The position numbers were made by a program, and so were the translations under genes. From Agapetus fuscipes (taxonomy: Eukaryota; Arthropoda; Insecta; Trichoptera; Glossosomatidae), in assembly GCA_951799405.1 (NCBI GenBank), contig OX637339.1, positions 17,484,001 through 17,548,000 of the forward strand: 64,000 bases of DNA, given 5' to 3'. The notes below the pieces were generated by a model that worked only from the letters and a program-made list of their open reading frames with translations, ran no database searches and was not told the origin of the DNA. The number at the start of each line of letters is the position of its first letter. The first letter of the stretch is position 1. Below, piece by piece: positions 9,292 to 21,167 of the stretch.

Positions 9292-9608
9292 ACTTTTAAT
9301 CCTTTATTATATTGCCCTTCGTCGTCGTCTTTCGTCGTCGAGTTTCGATTTTCAAAATCAATGCCATCACAGCAGATGAAACACATTCATGATACATGGC
9401 AAATTAATTTTTGTATATATGCTGCAATGCTGCGAGCTTTCGCGTTTGTGTTTAAAAATGTATGAAAACTTCTTTCAATAAATTTGTTGAAAATGTATGG
9501 AACTATATTGACATCTAGCGGCAAAACGTGAAAGCTTTTTTTTATATTTTCTTTTATTTCATGCAAATTAAAAAAAAAAAAAAACAAAAAAAAAATGGAT
9601 TTAAATCT

Positions 9609-9685
9609 GTAATCTAAGTTGCAAAGATATATAACATTTGAGATTCATATTACATGCATTCTTACAAGCAGACATGTATAAGTTC
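9609..9685 (-). repeat. Family C repeat, 3' fragment
   Basis: Only the block from the tail to GCAGACATGTATAAGTTC is present. It abuts the next copy. Confidence 0.65.
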
Positions 9686-10711
9686 TAATCTAATCTAATC
9701 TAATCTAAGCTGCAAAGATATAAATCATTTAAGATTTATATTAAATGCATTCCCACAAGCAGATATGTATAAGTTCCCGCTTACATATGCTGCATGTGTA
9801 CTTACAACATAACAGCCCATTCCAAATGAACATAAGCCCTGCAACTCTTGCCAACCTTCCCTGAAACAAAGGTGAAATTTGCAAAGTAAACCATTTTTTA
9901 AAGTATGGGTGGTCAGCCTCATACCAACCTATAAGTCAAGAAAATTATTTTGTGTATTTCTTTACATAATCTAAGTTGCAAAGATACATACCATTTAAGA
10001 TTCATATTAAATGCATTCCCACACGCAGACAGGTACAAGATCACGCTTACAAATGCCCAATGTGGACTTGCAAAATAAAAAAACTAATCTCAAATGAACA
10101 TAAGCCCTGCAACTCTTGACGACTTTTCCTCAAACAGAGATAAAATTTGCATGGTGAACCATTGCTTACAGTATGGGTGGTCAGCCACATACTAACCTTT
10201 TAGTCAAGGAAATTATTTTGTTTAGTTCTATAATCTAAGTTGCAAAGATACATACCATTTGAGATTCATATTAAATGCATTCCCACAAGCAGACAGGTAT
10301 AAGTTCGCGCTTACAAATGCCCCATGTGGACTTACAAAATAAAAAACTAATCTCAAATGAACATAAGCCCTGCAACTCTTGCCGACTTTTCCTCAAACAG
10401 AGATAAAATTTTCATGGTAAACCATTCTTACAGTATGGGTGGTCAGCCACATACTAACCTATAAGTCAAGGAAATTATTTTGTTAAGTTCTATAATCTAA
10501 GTTGCAAAGATACATACCAATCGAGATTCATATTAAATGCATTCCCACAAGCAGACATTTATAAGTTCGCGCTTACACATAATGCATGTTGACTTACAAC
10601 ATAAAAACCCAATCTCAAATTAATATAAGCCCTGCAACTCTTGCCAATCTTCCCTGAAACACAGCTGAAATCTTCAAAGTGAACCATTTTTTAAACTATG
10701 GGTGGTCGATT
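9686..10711 (-). repeat. Tandem array of four family C units (period about 262 bp)
   Basis: Units start near 9686, 9966, 10230 and 10492. From the second on they share the same junction (AAGGAAATTATTTTGT then TCTATAATCTAAGTTGC), so the array expanded as a unit and did not arise from independent insertions. The last unit breaks off at ATGGGTGGTCGA. A Helitron-like 3' end follows at 10844. Confidence 0.75.
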
Positions 10712-10844
10712 TTCTTTTACAAAGGCTGCATGTTTTTATTTTACATGTTTTCCGAATTTTAACGCGAGGAAACTAAGCGCAATATACACATTCACCAAAT
10801 GTTAAGGGGTTGGGCTGCGTAGCAGCCAGGGGCAACGCCCCTAG
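10712..10844 (+). mobile_element. Possible Helitron 3' end
   Basis: The sequence ends GGGGCAACGCCCCTAG followed by T. A GGCTGC-gta-GCAGCC hairpin (10813-10827) lies 13 bases before CTAG. This is the known Helitron 3' layout (hairpin, then CTRR, inserted before T). No 5' TC end or helicase was found. Confidence 0.4.
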
Positions 10845-10849
10845 TAATA

Positions 10850-10942
10850 ATAATAACACGCTAATTTATTTTTAATTTACAAATGATAAGAGAGCGCCGT
10901 TTTTGTGTGTGTCACACCTCAAGGGCCCTCTCCGATCATGGT
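10850..10942 (-). repeat. CR1/L2-like LINE, 3' end
   Basis: It is nearly the same as the 3' UTR of the LINE at 44658-44755: reversed GAGAGGGCCCTTGAGGTGTG, the ACACAAAAACGGCGCTCTC block and an ATT tail at 10845-10860. Confidence 0.7.
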
Positions 10943-10948
10943 GTCTGT

Positions 10949-11010
10949 TTGTGGGAATGCATTCAAAATGAATCTCAAATGATATACATATATCTTTGCA
11001 ACTTAGATTT
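10949..11010 (+). repeat. Family C repeat, 3' fragment
   Basis: GTCTGTTTGTGGGAATGCAT to TTTGCAACTTAGATTTAG is present. Confidence 0.65.
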
Positions 11011-11310
11011 AGATAGTCAACGTCGCGGAGACCTTAAGAAGAAGAAGAAGAGAATTCATCACCATCATCATTATCAAACGTGTTAAAAAATGAGATGAAG
11101 TTGGCAACAGGTCTTGATTTGCACCTCGCATACTGTGACTGTGACTTAGTACACTGGGAGTCTAGTCTATACCCCAAGTGTAAAAACTCAACCAAAAGTG
11201 TATAGAAAGTAAAACACTCGATAGAGGCACTGCCTTACTTTTCATACACTTTATGGTTGAGCTTAGCGTAGTTTAATACTTAGTAATACGCCATCACTTA
11301 TTCAGTGATA

Positions 11311-11516
11311 TCTAATCTAATCTAAGTTGCAAAATATAAGTAACATTAGAGATTCACATTATATGCATTTTCACAAAACAGACATGTTTAAGTTCGCGCT
11401 TAAACATGCCGCATGTAGTTCTACAATATAAAAACCCGAATCTCAAATGAACATACATCCTGCAACTCCTGCCGACCTTCCCTAAAACAGGGGTCACATT
11501 GGCAAAGTGAATATCA
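11311..11516 (-). repeat. Family C repeat, 5' end missing
   Basis: The tail TAATCTAATCTAAGTTGC through GGGGTCACATTGGCAAAGTG is present; it is cut before the TGTAAAAAATGG block. Confidence 0.75.
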
Positions 11517-11572
11517 CATAAACAAACTCGGCTATCTCACCTGAGTATGTTTAGTTTTATATTATTACAAAT

Positions 11573-11670
11573 GTGTGATTGTGTGTAACCGTCACTCTGT
11601 CGCCGTTCCGATAGGGGTGGCCAGAGACTCTGCAGAGCTGCCTCCATTTCTCCCTTCTTCAGGAATAGAA
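11573..11670 (-). repeat. RTE-like LINE, extreme 3' end
   Basis: Reversed GGCGACAGAGTGACGG and the CCACCCCTATCGGAACGG block match the ends of the LINE fragments at 42140-42194 and 63200-63245. Confidence 0.55.
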
Positions 11671-11689
11671 TAGTAAGTAAGCCATTAAC

Positions 11690-12080
11690 AAAGCTTCACT
11701 GTCCCGGAGCACGTCGACTTTAAAGTGTGCTCGATGGTCCACAAAGCTTGATTTGAAAAGACACCCAAATATCTCGCTGATTTAATCAAGCCCGTCGCCC
11801 TCGGCAGAAAAAGCCTCACACTACGCTCGGCAGAAACCAGAGCCAAGTCGCGTATTGAAGAGCCGATCAGAAGAGTAAACACACTGTTTGGAGAGCGCGC
11901 ATTTGCAGTTGCTGGTCCTCTGGCCTGGAAGCGCCTGCCTTATCATGCGAGAGAGCTAGAGGACCATGGAAAGCTCCGGAATGTACTGAAGACAAGCAAA
12001 GTTCTGGCATCATTTGCCCAAATTGGAGTGACTACATAACAATTTGGCGCTATAGAAATCACCGACTCATCATCATGTAT
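11690..12080 (+). pseudogene. CR1/L2-type LINE reverse transcriptase, C-terminal remnant
   Basis: A + strand frame reads FGERAFAVAGPLAWKRLPYH near 11887-11945. This is the conserved C-terminal motif after the reverse transcriptase of CR1/L2-type LINEs (compare DRAFRVAGPVEWNRLPP in the copy at 43926). Upstream, the SLTLRSAETRAKSRIEEPIR-like stretch is only partly in frame. It ends near a CATCATCATG stretch. It is a different family from the one at 43926 and is clearly decayed. Confidence 0.55.
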
Positions 12081-12170
12081 TTAAATAATAAGGAATACCA
12101 TTCTGAATTCGATTATTTGACATGTGACGTCATTCGGCCGATAATTCAATAATTAATTCATTAATATTTT

Positions 12171-12470
12171 GTTCCTTGACTAATAGGTAGGTGAGGTAAT
12201 GAGGCTGACTAATAAAATAAGTAATGAAATAGGTAATGAAATAGGTAATAAAATAGGTAATGAGGCTGACCTCCCACACATAAATGGTTCACTTTGCCAA
12301 AGTCCCTATTATTTCAGGAAACGTCGGCAAGAGTTGTATGTTCTATGTTCATTAGAGATTGGGTTTTAATTTTGTAAGTCCACCCGCGGCATGTGTAAGC
12401 GCGAACTTATACGCATCTGCTTATGAGAATGCGTGTAAAATGAATCATAATATATTTTTGCAACTTAGAT
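12171..12470 (+). repeat. Family C repeat with an internal minisatellite
   Basis: It starts CCTTGACTAATAGGTAGG. At 12185-12267 the unit AATAGGTAATGA is repeated about six times, and then GAGGCTGACCTCCC resumes the element. Confidence 0.75.
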
Positions 12471-12722
12471 TCCATCTGTTTTTTTAATGAATTCCATTTC
12501 AGTGCATTTTCGACTCTTTGTTACACACCCATGCCTCTATGGAGCGCCCGCCGCTGCCTCCACCAATTAGACTTGTTAGTAATTACGCCCATTTGTGGGT
12601 GCGATTCTCCCGACCCTACTAACGATATATTAATAATTTAATTCATATGCCCATCAATAATTTGCAATATAATATTTAGTAGAGTTGTGCTAAACATGAA
12701 TTCTACCAATGCGAATATCCGA

Positions 12723-13005
12723 TCGAAAATGTACTCACTTCAATTTAAATTTTCCCCGGTACACAAGCCTTGAAGTCTCAGAGTCTCCCGCACTACAATT
12801 CTCCAGGACTCTCTGGATTGTACTGCTTCCCTCCATGGTCCCTCACTCTCAGAACTTCTGGTCGAAAATGTACTTACTTCAATTTTAATTTTCCGCGGTT
12901 CACAAGCCTTGAAGTCTCAGAGTCTCCCGCACTACAATTCTCCAGGACTCTCTGGATTGTACTGCTTCCCTCCATGGTCCCCTTACTCCCAGGACATCAG
13001 CGTCG
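12723..13005. repeat. Direct tandem duplication, 139-bp unit
   Basis: TCGAAAATGTACTCACTTC...ACTGCTTCCCTCCATGGTCC occurs twice with 139-base spacing (12770 and 12909 mark the same point). Confidence 0.8.
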
Positions 13006-13014
13006 GCCTTGACA

Positions 13015-13620
13015 TTGTCTGCCCACCGCATCCAGAGTGGTCTGACACCGGAGATGACACTATCCAAGACATTTCTGATTATCCTGGAGTCCTCTGCACA
13101 GGAGTCTTCTTGATTTCATTACCGACACTATGTTTGGGTCTTAAAACACGGACATCAGCTCCGCGTTGATCCGGATGCGCCACCTGTCATCTTCAGATAC
13201 AGGTCTTTTCTGTTGTTTCTGAGTCAGACTCCAGGCTTTACATCCGTATAACACAACTCCAGGCGCTTCTGCGTTTTCTACGTGGATCCCGAACTGCATC
13301 TCCTTCCATTCGATTGAGGACGCCATCAGCGCATCCTTTGTGATTGGCACGAAGTAGGAAAAAGCGCATCTCAATGACATTGCACCGAGTCAGTAATTCT
13401 GGGTTTTTGCTGTTTTCTCTAGTGGACGAACAGGTAAATCTAGAACCCCTGCTGGGTCGGGTCACAGCCATCGGTAAGGCCTTCCGCCACAAACAAAAAT
13501 TATAGCATTGCTTGAGCGTTCTGTGATGCGCTTCCCCGGATGGAAGTGTACAAACGGAACGGATATAAGGCTGATCTTGAGTTTCGTCGAACGCGTTAGC
13601 CATTTTGAACACAATAGTTT
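13015..13620 (-). pseudogene. RTE-like LINE reverse transcriptase remnant
   Basis: The minus strand keeps VVLYGCKAWSLTQKQQ (about 13200-13260). This is the LYG.E.W.L conserved region that follows the reverse transcriptase palm in RTE-like LINEs. Upstream frames (13238-13612) hold a related but shifted segment, so frameshifts are present. The 139-bp duplication lies just downstream in LINE orientation. Confidence 0.5.
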
Positions 13621-13655
13621 GTCGAGACCGAAAAAAGCCTTGCTGCTAGAATAGA

Positions 13656-14062
13656 CAGGCCCGGATTAAGGGCGGTTCGAGCGGTGCGACCGAACCAGGG
13701 CCCCTGCGTCCGAGGGGCCCCGAAACATTACAGAAAAATACAATACAAAGAATTTTTCGGCATAAATTTGTTCAAGAGTCCAGGTTTTTAAGGCATTCCC
13801 GACCAAGCGGCCCCTCCAAGGACTATAGAAATTAGATTACGAAAATCTGTACTTTTTGTGGGTCCTAATCAAAAGAGGCCTACGATAAATACACATTTTT
13901 TTACAAAAAGGAAAAGACGAAGCTCCCTTCAACAAGTGTTATAGACATCCCCGACAGGTTTCCCAACAAATATGTATTTTTGGGGGGGCGCCTGGAGAGA
14001 GGGGAGGGGGGACCCCTTACTTTCCCCGCACCAGGGCCCCCAGTAGTCTTAATCCGGGCCTG
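13656..14062. mobile_element. Non-autonomous hAT element, 407 bp
   Basis: The inverted ends are CAGGCCCGGATTAAG and CTTAATCCGGGCCTG. A perfect 8 bp duplication AGAATAGA flanks it (13648-13655 and 14063-14070). Subterminal CCAGGGCCCC motifs occur at both sides. It has no coding capacity. Confidence 0.85.
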
Positions 14063-14342
14063 AGAATAGATTAAAGCTTGCAGCTCCGAATACAGGTTGA
14101 TTTTGTCATATCTGATGCCATTCGCTTCGAACATTCAATTCGAATATTCGGCCAAACATTGGGCGCATCTTTCATGTTTATAGCGGTGCTAGCAGTAATA
14201 ATTTTGGCGGGAATTAGCGCGGCTTAGTTGTCACTTCACATGAGGCCAGTTTGTGGTAAAGTGCATGCAATAATAATATACCTACTATACGTAAATCGAT
14301 CATGTACTTTAAATGTGATGGATGGTTAAACGGGGTCAGTGT

Positions 14343-14460
14343 GCAAGCTTTTTATTTTATTAAATTTGTGAAGAGGAACACAATTCACCAGCGTATTTTT
14401 ACCCGACAAGAAATAGGCATTATAATGATTGATTAATAATAAATTCCTTGTTGGAATATT
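14343..14460 (-). repeat. SINE D tail, diverged
   Basis: TAAATTTGTGAAGAGGAACA and CACAATTCACCAGCG correspond to the tail block of SINE D at 55850. Confidence 0.4.
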
Positions 14461-14523
14461 CGATAGCACTTCTAGTGAGTGCTTGATAGTTATGAAGTTA
14501 TGATACGTTTTTTCGATTTATGT

Positions 14524-14787
14524 GTTCCTTGACTTATAGGTTGGTATGCGGCTGACCAGCCATGCTGTAAAAAATGTTTCACTTTGCCAATGTCGCCCCT
14601 GTTTCAGGGAAGGACGGCAAAAGTTGCAGGGTGTACTTATGTCCATTGGAGATTTGGGTTTTGTGTTGTAGGTAGGTTCACATGCGGCATGTGCAAGCGC
14701 GAACTTGTACGTCTCTGCTTGTGAGAATGCATATAATGTGTATCCCCAATGTAACATATCTTTGAAACTTAGATTAGATTCGATTAG
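14524..14787 (+). repeat. Family C repeat, full length
   Basis: It starts CCTTGACTTATAGGTTGG and ends TTAGATTAGATTCGATTAG. It is one of the most complete + strand copies. Confidence 0.85.
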
Positions 14788-14789
14788 TA

Positions 14790-16185
14790 TAATTCACACA
14801 CGGTACTTGTCATCCGCACGTAACTTGAATTTTCCATACAAAAAAACGATGATCTACGGATCAGCTATAGCTCAAATATGTATGTTATGAATAACCTTGA
14901 GAGAGTCCTGGAGAACTGTGGTGCGAGAGGCCTTCAAAGCTTTTTAGCCAATAAAATTATAAGTAGGTACCTAGTATTATAACAAGTTGATGTCACAATT
15001 TTTACAAAACTTTTTGTTTACGACATTCAAATCATATTTTTGTGTACATAATATATATTTTGTTTACAAAGTAAAACCTGAATTTAGTAAAAAATTGTAA
15101 GTATAATATTATTATTAATATTTTTTATTTCCATTTTGGTGAGCAGTGGACTCTATTGAAGATCTATGAAACTTATTTTTTATAGAGCTTTTGGTTTGCG
15201 CGTATAGATGGCAGTAACTGTTTGATTATTACTAAAAACAAAGTTATGAAAATTTTGAGACATATTTTTCGGTCCACACATCCGGCTGGGTTGTCAGGGA
15301 AAATTAATAAATATATTTTATTATTGGATGCTAAGGCGGCATTCCCATAAATTACTGACGTTTGCTTGTCGAGAAAAAAGTTCCAAATTCAAAAATGTTC
15401 TATTTTTTTCTTTTACCTACAGGGTAATTTTTTTTTTTTCGATTTTTTTTATTGTTTACCTACCTATTTACTTATTTGTGCATTACCTATATATTTAAAA
15501 CCATCTACTGGAATAAATATCAGAATTTTTTAAACTATTTTTTTACAGGTAAGGTTACTGCCCCCACGCCAAACCCTTGTAAAAAGGTTTTTATTGACAC
15601 AAAAAAATAAAGAGCGGGACCTTAAGAAAAGACGTTCCAAATTCAAAAATATCACAAGTAAACATTTCAACCAATGGGAGAGCTGAAAACGTTGCACCTG
15701 TTGTGAAATGAACCAATAAGACAACGCAACGGTTCGAATATAACTAACCAGTTTTACTACAAACTGACTTACAAAACTGACCAGCTACTTTGTGTCACTA
15801 CACCTTACAAGTGGACAAAAAGTTCATCACCGTGTCCTAAAGAGGTTTCGTACAAACTTGACAAGTCAATTTTAGTCCACATCTTTTAACAAGTGGACGA
15901 TAAGTATATAACCGTTTTGAATGAGTGATTTAACGAAAAGTGCTTAGTTATTTTGCGTCATGTAAAATGACCGAAATTCAATAGTCAAATTGAAAGTTTT
16001 GTTGGATAAAGGAGTGAATAGGAACTTAAAGTCATAGCGGATTGTAAGTCACTGGTCGATTTTATGAGGAAGTCTTTGGAAATTTGAGCAGTTGTTTGTT
16101 GATTTCATTAAAATGTATGTTTTTTCTAACGTATTTTTTATACATTTGAAAGGATCCTTTCTACACAGGTAGAAAATTAAATGTA
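14790..16185. other. AT-rich stretch without a recognised gene
   Basis: No coding signal is seen. A block CTGACGTTTGCTTGTCGAG plus AGTTCCAAATTCAAAA (15356-15394) recurs at 49051-49085, and the second part recurs again at 15634-15648, so a diverged repeat is present. Confidence 0.5.
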
Positions 16186-16455
16186 ATCTATAATCTAAGT
16201 TGCACAGACGCTCTGAAATTGGGGTTGACTCTTATTGTACATTTACAAGATTCACACTTTAAAATCTATAATATAAATTGCAAAGATATATATTCACATT
16301 TATGGTTTATACTCAATGCACGCCCAAAGTCAGACACGTGTAAGGTTGCACTTACACGTCTTGCTGCATGTGCACATGCAAAAAAAAAAACCTCAAATGA
16401 ACATATATAAATATAACCTTGCAGCTTTTGCCGAGTGAACTATTTTTTAAAGCGG
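16186..16455 (-). repeat. Family C repeat, two overlapping fragments
   Basis: A tail fragment (TAATCTAAGTTGCACAGACG) is followed at 16262 by a second tail and a body to CTTGCAGCTTTTGCCGAG. The 5' end is missing. Confidence 0.6.
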
Positions 16456-16554
16456 TTCCTGCTCTTTCGTCGCATAAGGGAAGAACCTTCCGTTGACGTA
16501 GGATACTACTTTAACGCAACGTTGAAAAACTCATTCTCCTGTCTCAACACATTT

Positions 16555-16650
16555 CTCGAAATAGGTTCAACTCGCCACATGCGACCCCTTCGGAGATAAC
16601 GCGGCAAGAAGTTACACTATATGTGTAGCTTAGTTGCGTTTTTTGCGTGT
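16555..16650 (+). repeat. SINE B, 3' end
   Basis: CGCCACATGCGACCCCTTCG and TATATGTGTAGCTTAGTTGC are the family's terminal blocks. Confidence 0.65.
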
Positions 16651-16882
16651 TTTTTTTTTCCAAATAAAAAACAACAAAAATCATAAAAAATAAAAACTCG
16701 TAAGAAAAAACAAGAAGCATCAGATTGGCCGGATGAAATATTGCGGAGAAGGCTGCGCGAACCTTTCGGGTCAACTTGGTCAGAAACTATGACCCAATAA
16801 AGGGGTCGTAAATTCGCCGCGGCCCCTACACACGCGGGCCTTGGCCTCCCCTTCTCTATACGGTCCACACACTAAATAGCGG

Positions 16883-18010
16883 CGTGCCACGACAAAATGT
16901 CGACTGACAGAATGTCCACGCGACCAAATGTCCTCACGACAATAAATGCTCACCGACATAATGGCCACCGACAATATATCCACTGATTAAATGTCCGTTG
17001 ACAAAAATGTCTAGCAACATAATGTCCACTTGATGAATGTCCAGCAACGTAATGCCCCCCGACATAATGTCCACCGACAATATGTCAATTGACAAAATGT
17101 CCACCAACATAATGTCCATAAGACAAAATGTCCACGCGGCAAATGCCTATCGACGTAATGTTCACGCGACAAAACGTCCACCAACATAATGTCCATAAGA
17201 CAAAATGTCCACGCGGCAAATGCCTATCGACGTAATGTTCACGCGACAAAATGTCCACCAACATAATGTCTATCGACAAAATGTCCACCAACATAATGTC
17301 TATCGACAAAATGTCCACCAACGTAATGTCAGTTGACAAATGCCCATCAATATAATGCCCACCCGAGAAAATGTCCTACAACATAATGTCCACCCGACAA
17401 AATGCCTACCAACATAATATCCACCCGACAAAATGCCTACCGACATAATGCCCTCCGACAAAATGTCCACCAACATAAATTTCCCCGACAAAATGTTTAC
17501 CTCGAAAATGTTCCTTGACAAAATATATACAAACATAATGTCTACCCGACAAAATGCCTACCGACATAATGTCCACCGACATAATGTCCACCAGCATAAT
17601 GTCCACCCGACAAAATGTCCACCAACATAATGTCCATATGACAAAATGTCTACCGACATAATGTCCACCAGAAAAAATGTCTACCCGACAAAATGTCCAT
17701 TGACAAAATTTCCACACAGCAAAATGCCTACCGACATAATGTCCACCAGCATAATGTCCACCGACAAAATTTTCATTGAGAAAAGGTCCATTGACAAAAT
17801 GTATACAAACATAATGTCTACTCGACAAAATGCCTAACGACATAATGTCCACCAGCATAATGTCCACCCGACAAAATGTTCACCAACATAATGTCCATAA
17901 GACAAAATGTCTACCGACATAATGTTCACCCGACATACTGTCGACGCGAAATCTCGTCGGTGTAGATTATGTCTGTGGACATTCTGTCTACGGGCATCTT
18001 GTCGTGCAAC
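16883..18010. repeat. Satellite of 16-bp quasi-palindromic units
   Basis: More than 60 imperfect copies of CGACAAAATGTCCACC are present, with a common variant having GACATAATGTC. Each unit core is almost its own reverse complement (GACAT/ATGTC). A two-unit higher-order repeat is evident near 17105-17260. The last 60 bases turn round (GTGGACATTCTGTCTACG, CATCTTGTCGTGC), so the outer ends form an inverted repeat. ORFs read across it on both strands are a by-product of the periodicity. Confidence 0.8.
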
Positions 18011-18269
18011 CAAATAGAGGAATCCGTTCAACTTTGGAAGTTATGGGGATAAATAGTACGCATAGTTGTCGTTTGTTTCTTAAATAGTAACCAAACTTTA
18101 TGGAGTAATTTCAGTCTTGCATTGGAATAACACATTTTTGTTTTGATCATATTCTCTTATGTAATTTATCTCTATAATCTATACAAAGATATATTTCAAT
18201 TAATTAAATTTTCATTTTAATTAATTAAAATGTGCTTTCACAAATTTACTGCCCAAAATCTAAATAATA

Positions 18270-18477
18270 AGATATATTTCATTTAAGATTCAAATTAAAT
18301 TCATTCCCATAAGCAGACACGTACAAGTTCGCGCTCACACGTGCCGCATGTGGACCCACAATATAAAAATCAAAATCTAAAATGAACATAAATTATTAAG
18401 CACAGCAACTATTACCGACCTTCCCTGAAACAGGGGTGACATTGGAAAAGTGTACCATTTTTTCACAGTTTGCGTGA
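18270..18477 (-). repeat. Family C repeat, partial
   Basis: AGATATATTTCATTTAAGAT to CAGGGGTGACATTGG is present. The minus-strand start is replaced by SINE A sequence. Confidence 0.7.
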
Positions 18478-18655
18478 TTCATATACCTTTACCAAAGGCC
18501 AGTCACCAAAGGTCCATCCAGCCATACAGCAACTGGCTCTAGCCTGAGAATTGGCGCTTTCTATAGCGATGACCAAGATTGCAGAAGGCTCTCGAAGTGT
18601 GATTGACACAAAAACAGCGCTCACCAAATAAATCATCCTAATATTATAACTATTA
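18478..18655 (+). repeat. SINE A, head missing
   Basis: The body CACCAAAGGTCCATCCAGCC and the tail GTGTGATTGACACAAAAAC are present, ending AAATCATCCTAATATTATAA. Confidence 0.7.
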
Positions 18656-18862
18656 TTTTATTAAAGATGCCCATGTTTCGTCAAAATTAACGCCCATCAA
18701 TCAAATAGGAAATGTCAATTATTTTGCATGAAAAACATGTCTATCAATTTAAAACCTGAAACCTGAAACCTGAAAAATCGTGTTAGTACAAGTTTAAGGG
18801 TTTTATCTTGACATTATGAAGAATCATTTTAAATCAATAATAAACAAAAAAAAAAAAAAACA

Positions 18863-19053
18863 CGAGTTGATTTATTTCCTCGCGCGCTTTCGGTGTTTAG
18901 TGTAAATATTAAGTTTAACCCTTCCCTCACCCCACCATAGCTCCGCCACCAAAAGCTTTCATCGGAAGTTATTTTGTAATCTTTAGATTTGTTACCTGGT
19001 CTCTTAATGATGGTGTAATAACATCGAAAGCGCTTGAGAAAATAAACCAACTC
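18863..19053 (+). mobile_element. Penelope-like terminal sequence with inverted ends and a hammerhead-like core
   Basis: CGAGTTGATTTATTTCCTCG at the left is the inverse of GAAAATAAACCAACTCG at the right. TTAATGATGGTGTAATAACA then TCGAAAGCGCTTGAG fits the CTGANGA-stem-GAAA layout with palindromic AGCGCT. A second copy is at 58285. Confidence 0.45.
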
Positions 19054-19099
19054 GTCTGTGCGTGAAAAAAACTTAGTTTATTTTTTTAATTTTACTGTT

Positions 19100-19298
19100 T
19101 TCCCTGACCTCCCATACTGTAAAAACCTAGTTCACTTTTTCCAATGCCACTCCGGTTTCAGGTAAATGCAGGAGTAGCAAGGTTTATGTTCATGTGAGGT
19201 ATGATTTTTTGCACATGCAGCATGTGTAAGCGCGAAATTAGACGTGTCTGCCTGTGGACGTGTATTGAGTACTTATATTCTTTGTAACTTAGATTATA
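19100..19298 (+). repeat. Family C repeat, 5' end missing
   Basis: It starts at CCTGACCTCCCATACTG and ends TTTGTAACTTAGATTATAG. Confidence 0.7.
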
Positions 19299-19607
19299 GA
19301 TAGATAGATGCATAACCAGCTTAACCGAACAGTATTTCGTTTTTGCTTTTTGTAGAACCTATTTATTTTCCCAAATAAGTGGGCCGGCCTTGCTTGCTGC
19401 AAGTGAAGGTTTCCCGACGTCTCCGTGTGAGTGTTTTTACCCATCTTGCTCTCAAGTATCGCATTAGCAAAATACATATCAATTTTAAACATTTTGGTCC
19501 TTCGAACCGGATTATGAACAAGTTTTAAATTACTTATTACCTAGTCGGATGCCGAGTCGATGAGTATTGCAACTTGATGGTGCTATAATGATCGCCAAAC
19601 ATCACTA

Positions 19608-19863
19608 ATCTAATCTAATCTAATCTAAGCTGCAAAGATATATATCATTTAAGATTTATACTAAATGCATTCCCACAAGCAGATATGTATAATTTCGCGC
19701 TAACACATGCCGCATGTGGACCTACAATATAAAAACCCAATCTCAAATGAACATAAGCCTTGCAACTCTTGCCGTCCTTCCCTGAAACAGGGGTGACATT
19801 GGCAAAGTGAACCAATTTTTATATTATGGGTGGTCAGCCGCATAACAACCTATAAGTCAAGGA
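19608..19863 (-). repeat. Family C repeat, full length with upstream LINE spacer
   Basis: TAATCTAATCTAATCTAAGC tail is present. Its 5' end at 19863 is followed (19864-19945) by the ACATACATGACAAATTACAT and ATATACATGGACATAAAAAA spacer that precedes LINE-linked copies. Confidence 0.85.
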
Positions 19864-20345
19864 ACATACATGACAAATTACATTTTTTAAAATCAAAGAA
19901 TAAAAATAACAATATATACATGGACATAAAAAACTAAATCATAAAAAAAAAAAAATTTTTTTTTTTTTTTACTAAAGAGGCACAAAAAAATATAGACGAT
20001 CTTCCATGCTTAACATGTCAGATTTGTTTTTCTGTATATTTTCGCTGGATAATTTGTTTTAAATCCATTCCCCCGTGGAATCGGCGCGTCTCCGTGCGAG
20101 TGTTTTTTTCCCTCGTTTTGCTCTCGAGCGTCGCATTAGCTGCATGTCATTGCCTTTGACGTAATCGGATCAAATGATCTGTAAAATGGCGAAGAGTATA
20201 CAAAATGAGGATATTAAATTCTTGAAAATATCAGACGAACCGGGAGCCTTTTGTGTAGGGATGAAGTATCGCGAGAAGACCGAATTTTCTCGTTCGATTT
20301 CACCAACATCGAATCCTGAAGTACTTCAGCCTACTCCAGTGACTA

Positions 20346-20590
20346 ACGGGGCTTTTCTTAGACATTTTAGTCGTTGGTTGAGCCCACGCTTTGACAAACT
20401 AATGATGCATTTGTATGAAAACCTGTCAATCCAAGATGGCCGCAAGTGAACAGCTGATTTGTTTTCATACAAAAATTACAGAATTCGGTAGGTGAGAATG
20501 ACCGTGCTGATGAAACTTCCAGCTCAGGCACCATTGGTTTGTCAAAGCGTGGGCTCAACCGATGACTAAAATGTCTAAAAATAGCCCCGT
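20346..20590. mobile_element. MITE with about 55-bp inverted repeats
   Basis: The left end ACGGGGCTTTTCTTAGACAT pairs with the right end, whose reverse complement reads ACGGGGCTATTTTTAGACAT. The match continues through GGTTGAGCCCACGCTTTGAC. The target duplication is unclear (perhaps TA). Confidence 0.65.
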
Positions 20591-20801
20591 ATGTGAACCA
20601 CCACCCTCGCACTGAGTTCCCATATGTCTTTATTTTTAAGTTTTAGTATAAGTTCAACCGAAGATGGTAGAGATTTGAAAAAATGTACTCAAGTGGTTAA
20701 AAACAAAATTGTATCTTTATTTTTATTATTTTAAAATAAACCTTTATACAAAGCCTGTAGACTTTTTACATCAACCTAGTTCTGACTCAATATACGTCCC
20801 A

Positions 20802-21050
20802 AATCTAATCTTATCTAGTCTAATCTAAATTGCAGAAATATGTAACATTAGGGATTCATATTATATTCATTTTCACTAGCAGACACGTATAAGTTTTGCG
20901 CTTGCCGCATGCGAACCTACGATATAAAACCCAAATCCCAAATTAACATACATCCTGCAACTCTTACCAACCTTTCCTGAAACAGGGGTGACACTGGTAA
21001 AGTGAACCATTTTCTACCGCATTGGTGGTCAGACGCCTATAAGTCAAGAA
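20802..21050 (-). repeat. Family C repeat, near full length
   Basis: It has an ATCTAATCTTATCTAGTC-type tail and a small deletion before its 5' end (ACGCCTATAAGTCAAG). Confidence 0.8.
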
Positions 21051-21167
21051 ACATAGACAACAAATTACATTTTTACAAAAACATGAAAACTGGAAATTGT
21101 TTTTAAAAATATTTTAAACAGCTCTCAAACTATCGTGTTGTACTTATAATAAATTATACGAACCGTT

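Noticed and set aside
12770..13169. Two similar ORFs (80 and 86 codons)
   Set aside because: They result from the 139-bp tandem duplication in LINE-derived DNA, on the opposite strand to the LINE remnant.
16883..18010. CRISPR-like array
   Set aside because: The units are contiguous with no unique spacers, in a eukaryotic genome.
16934..18031. ORFs up to 153 codons over the 16-bp satellite
   Set aside because: Products are shifting versions of MDIMLVDILS-like repeats on both strands; explained by the satellite.
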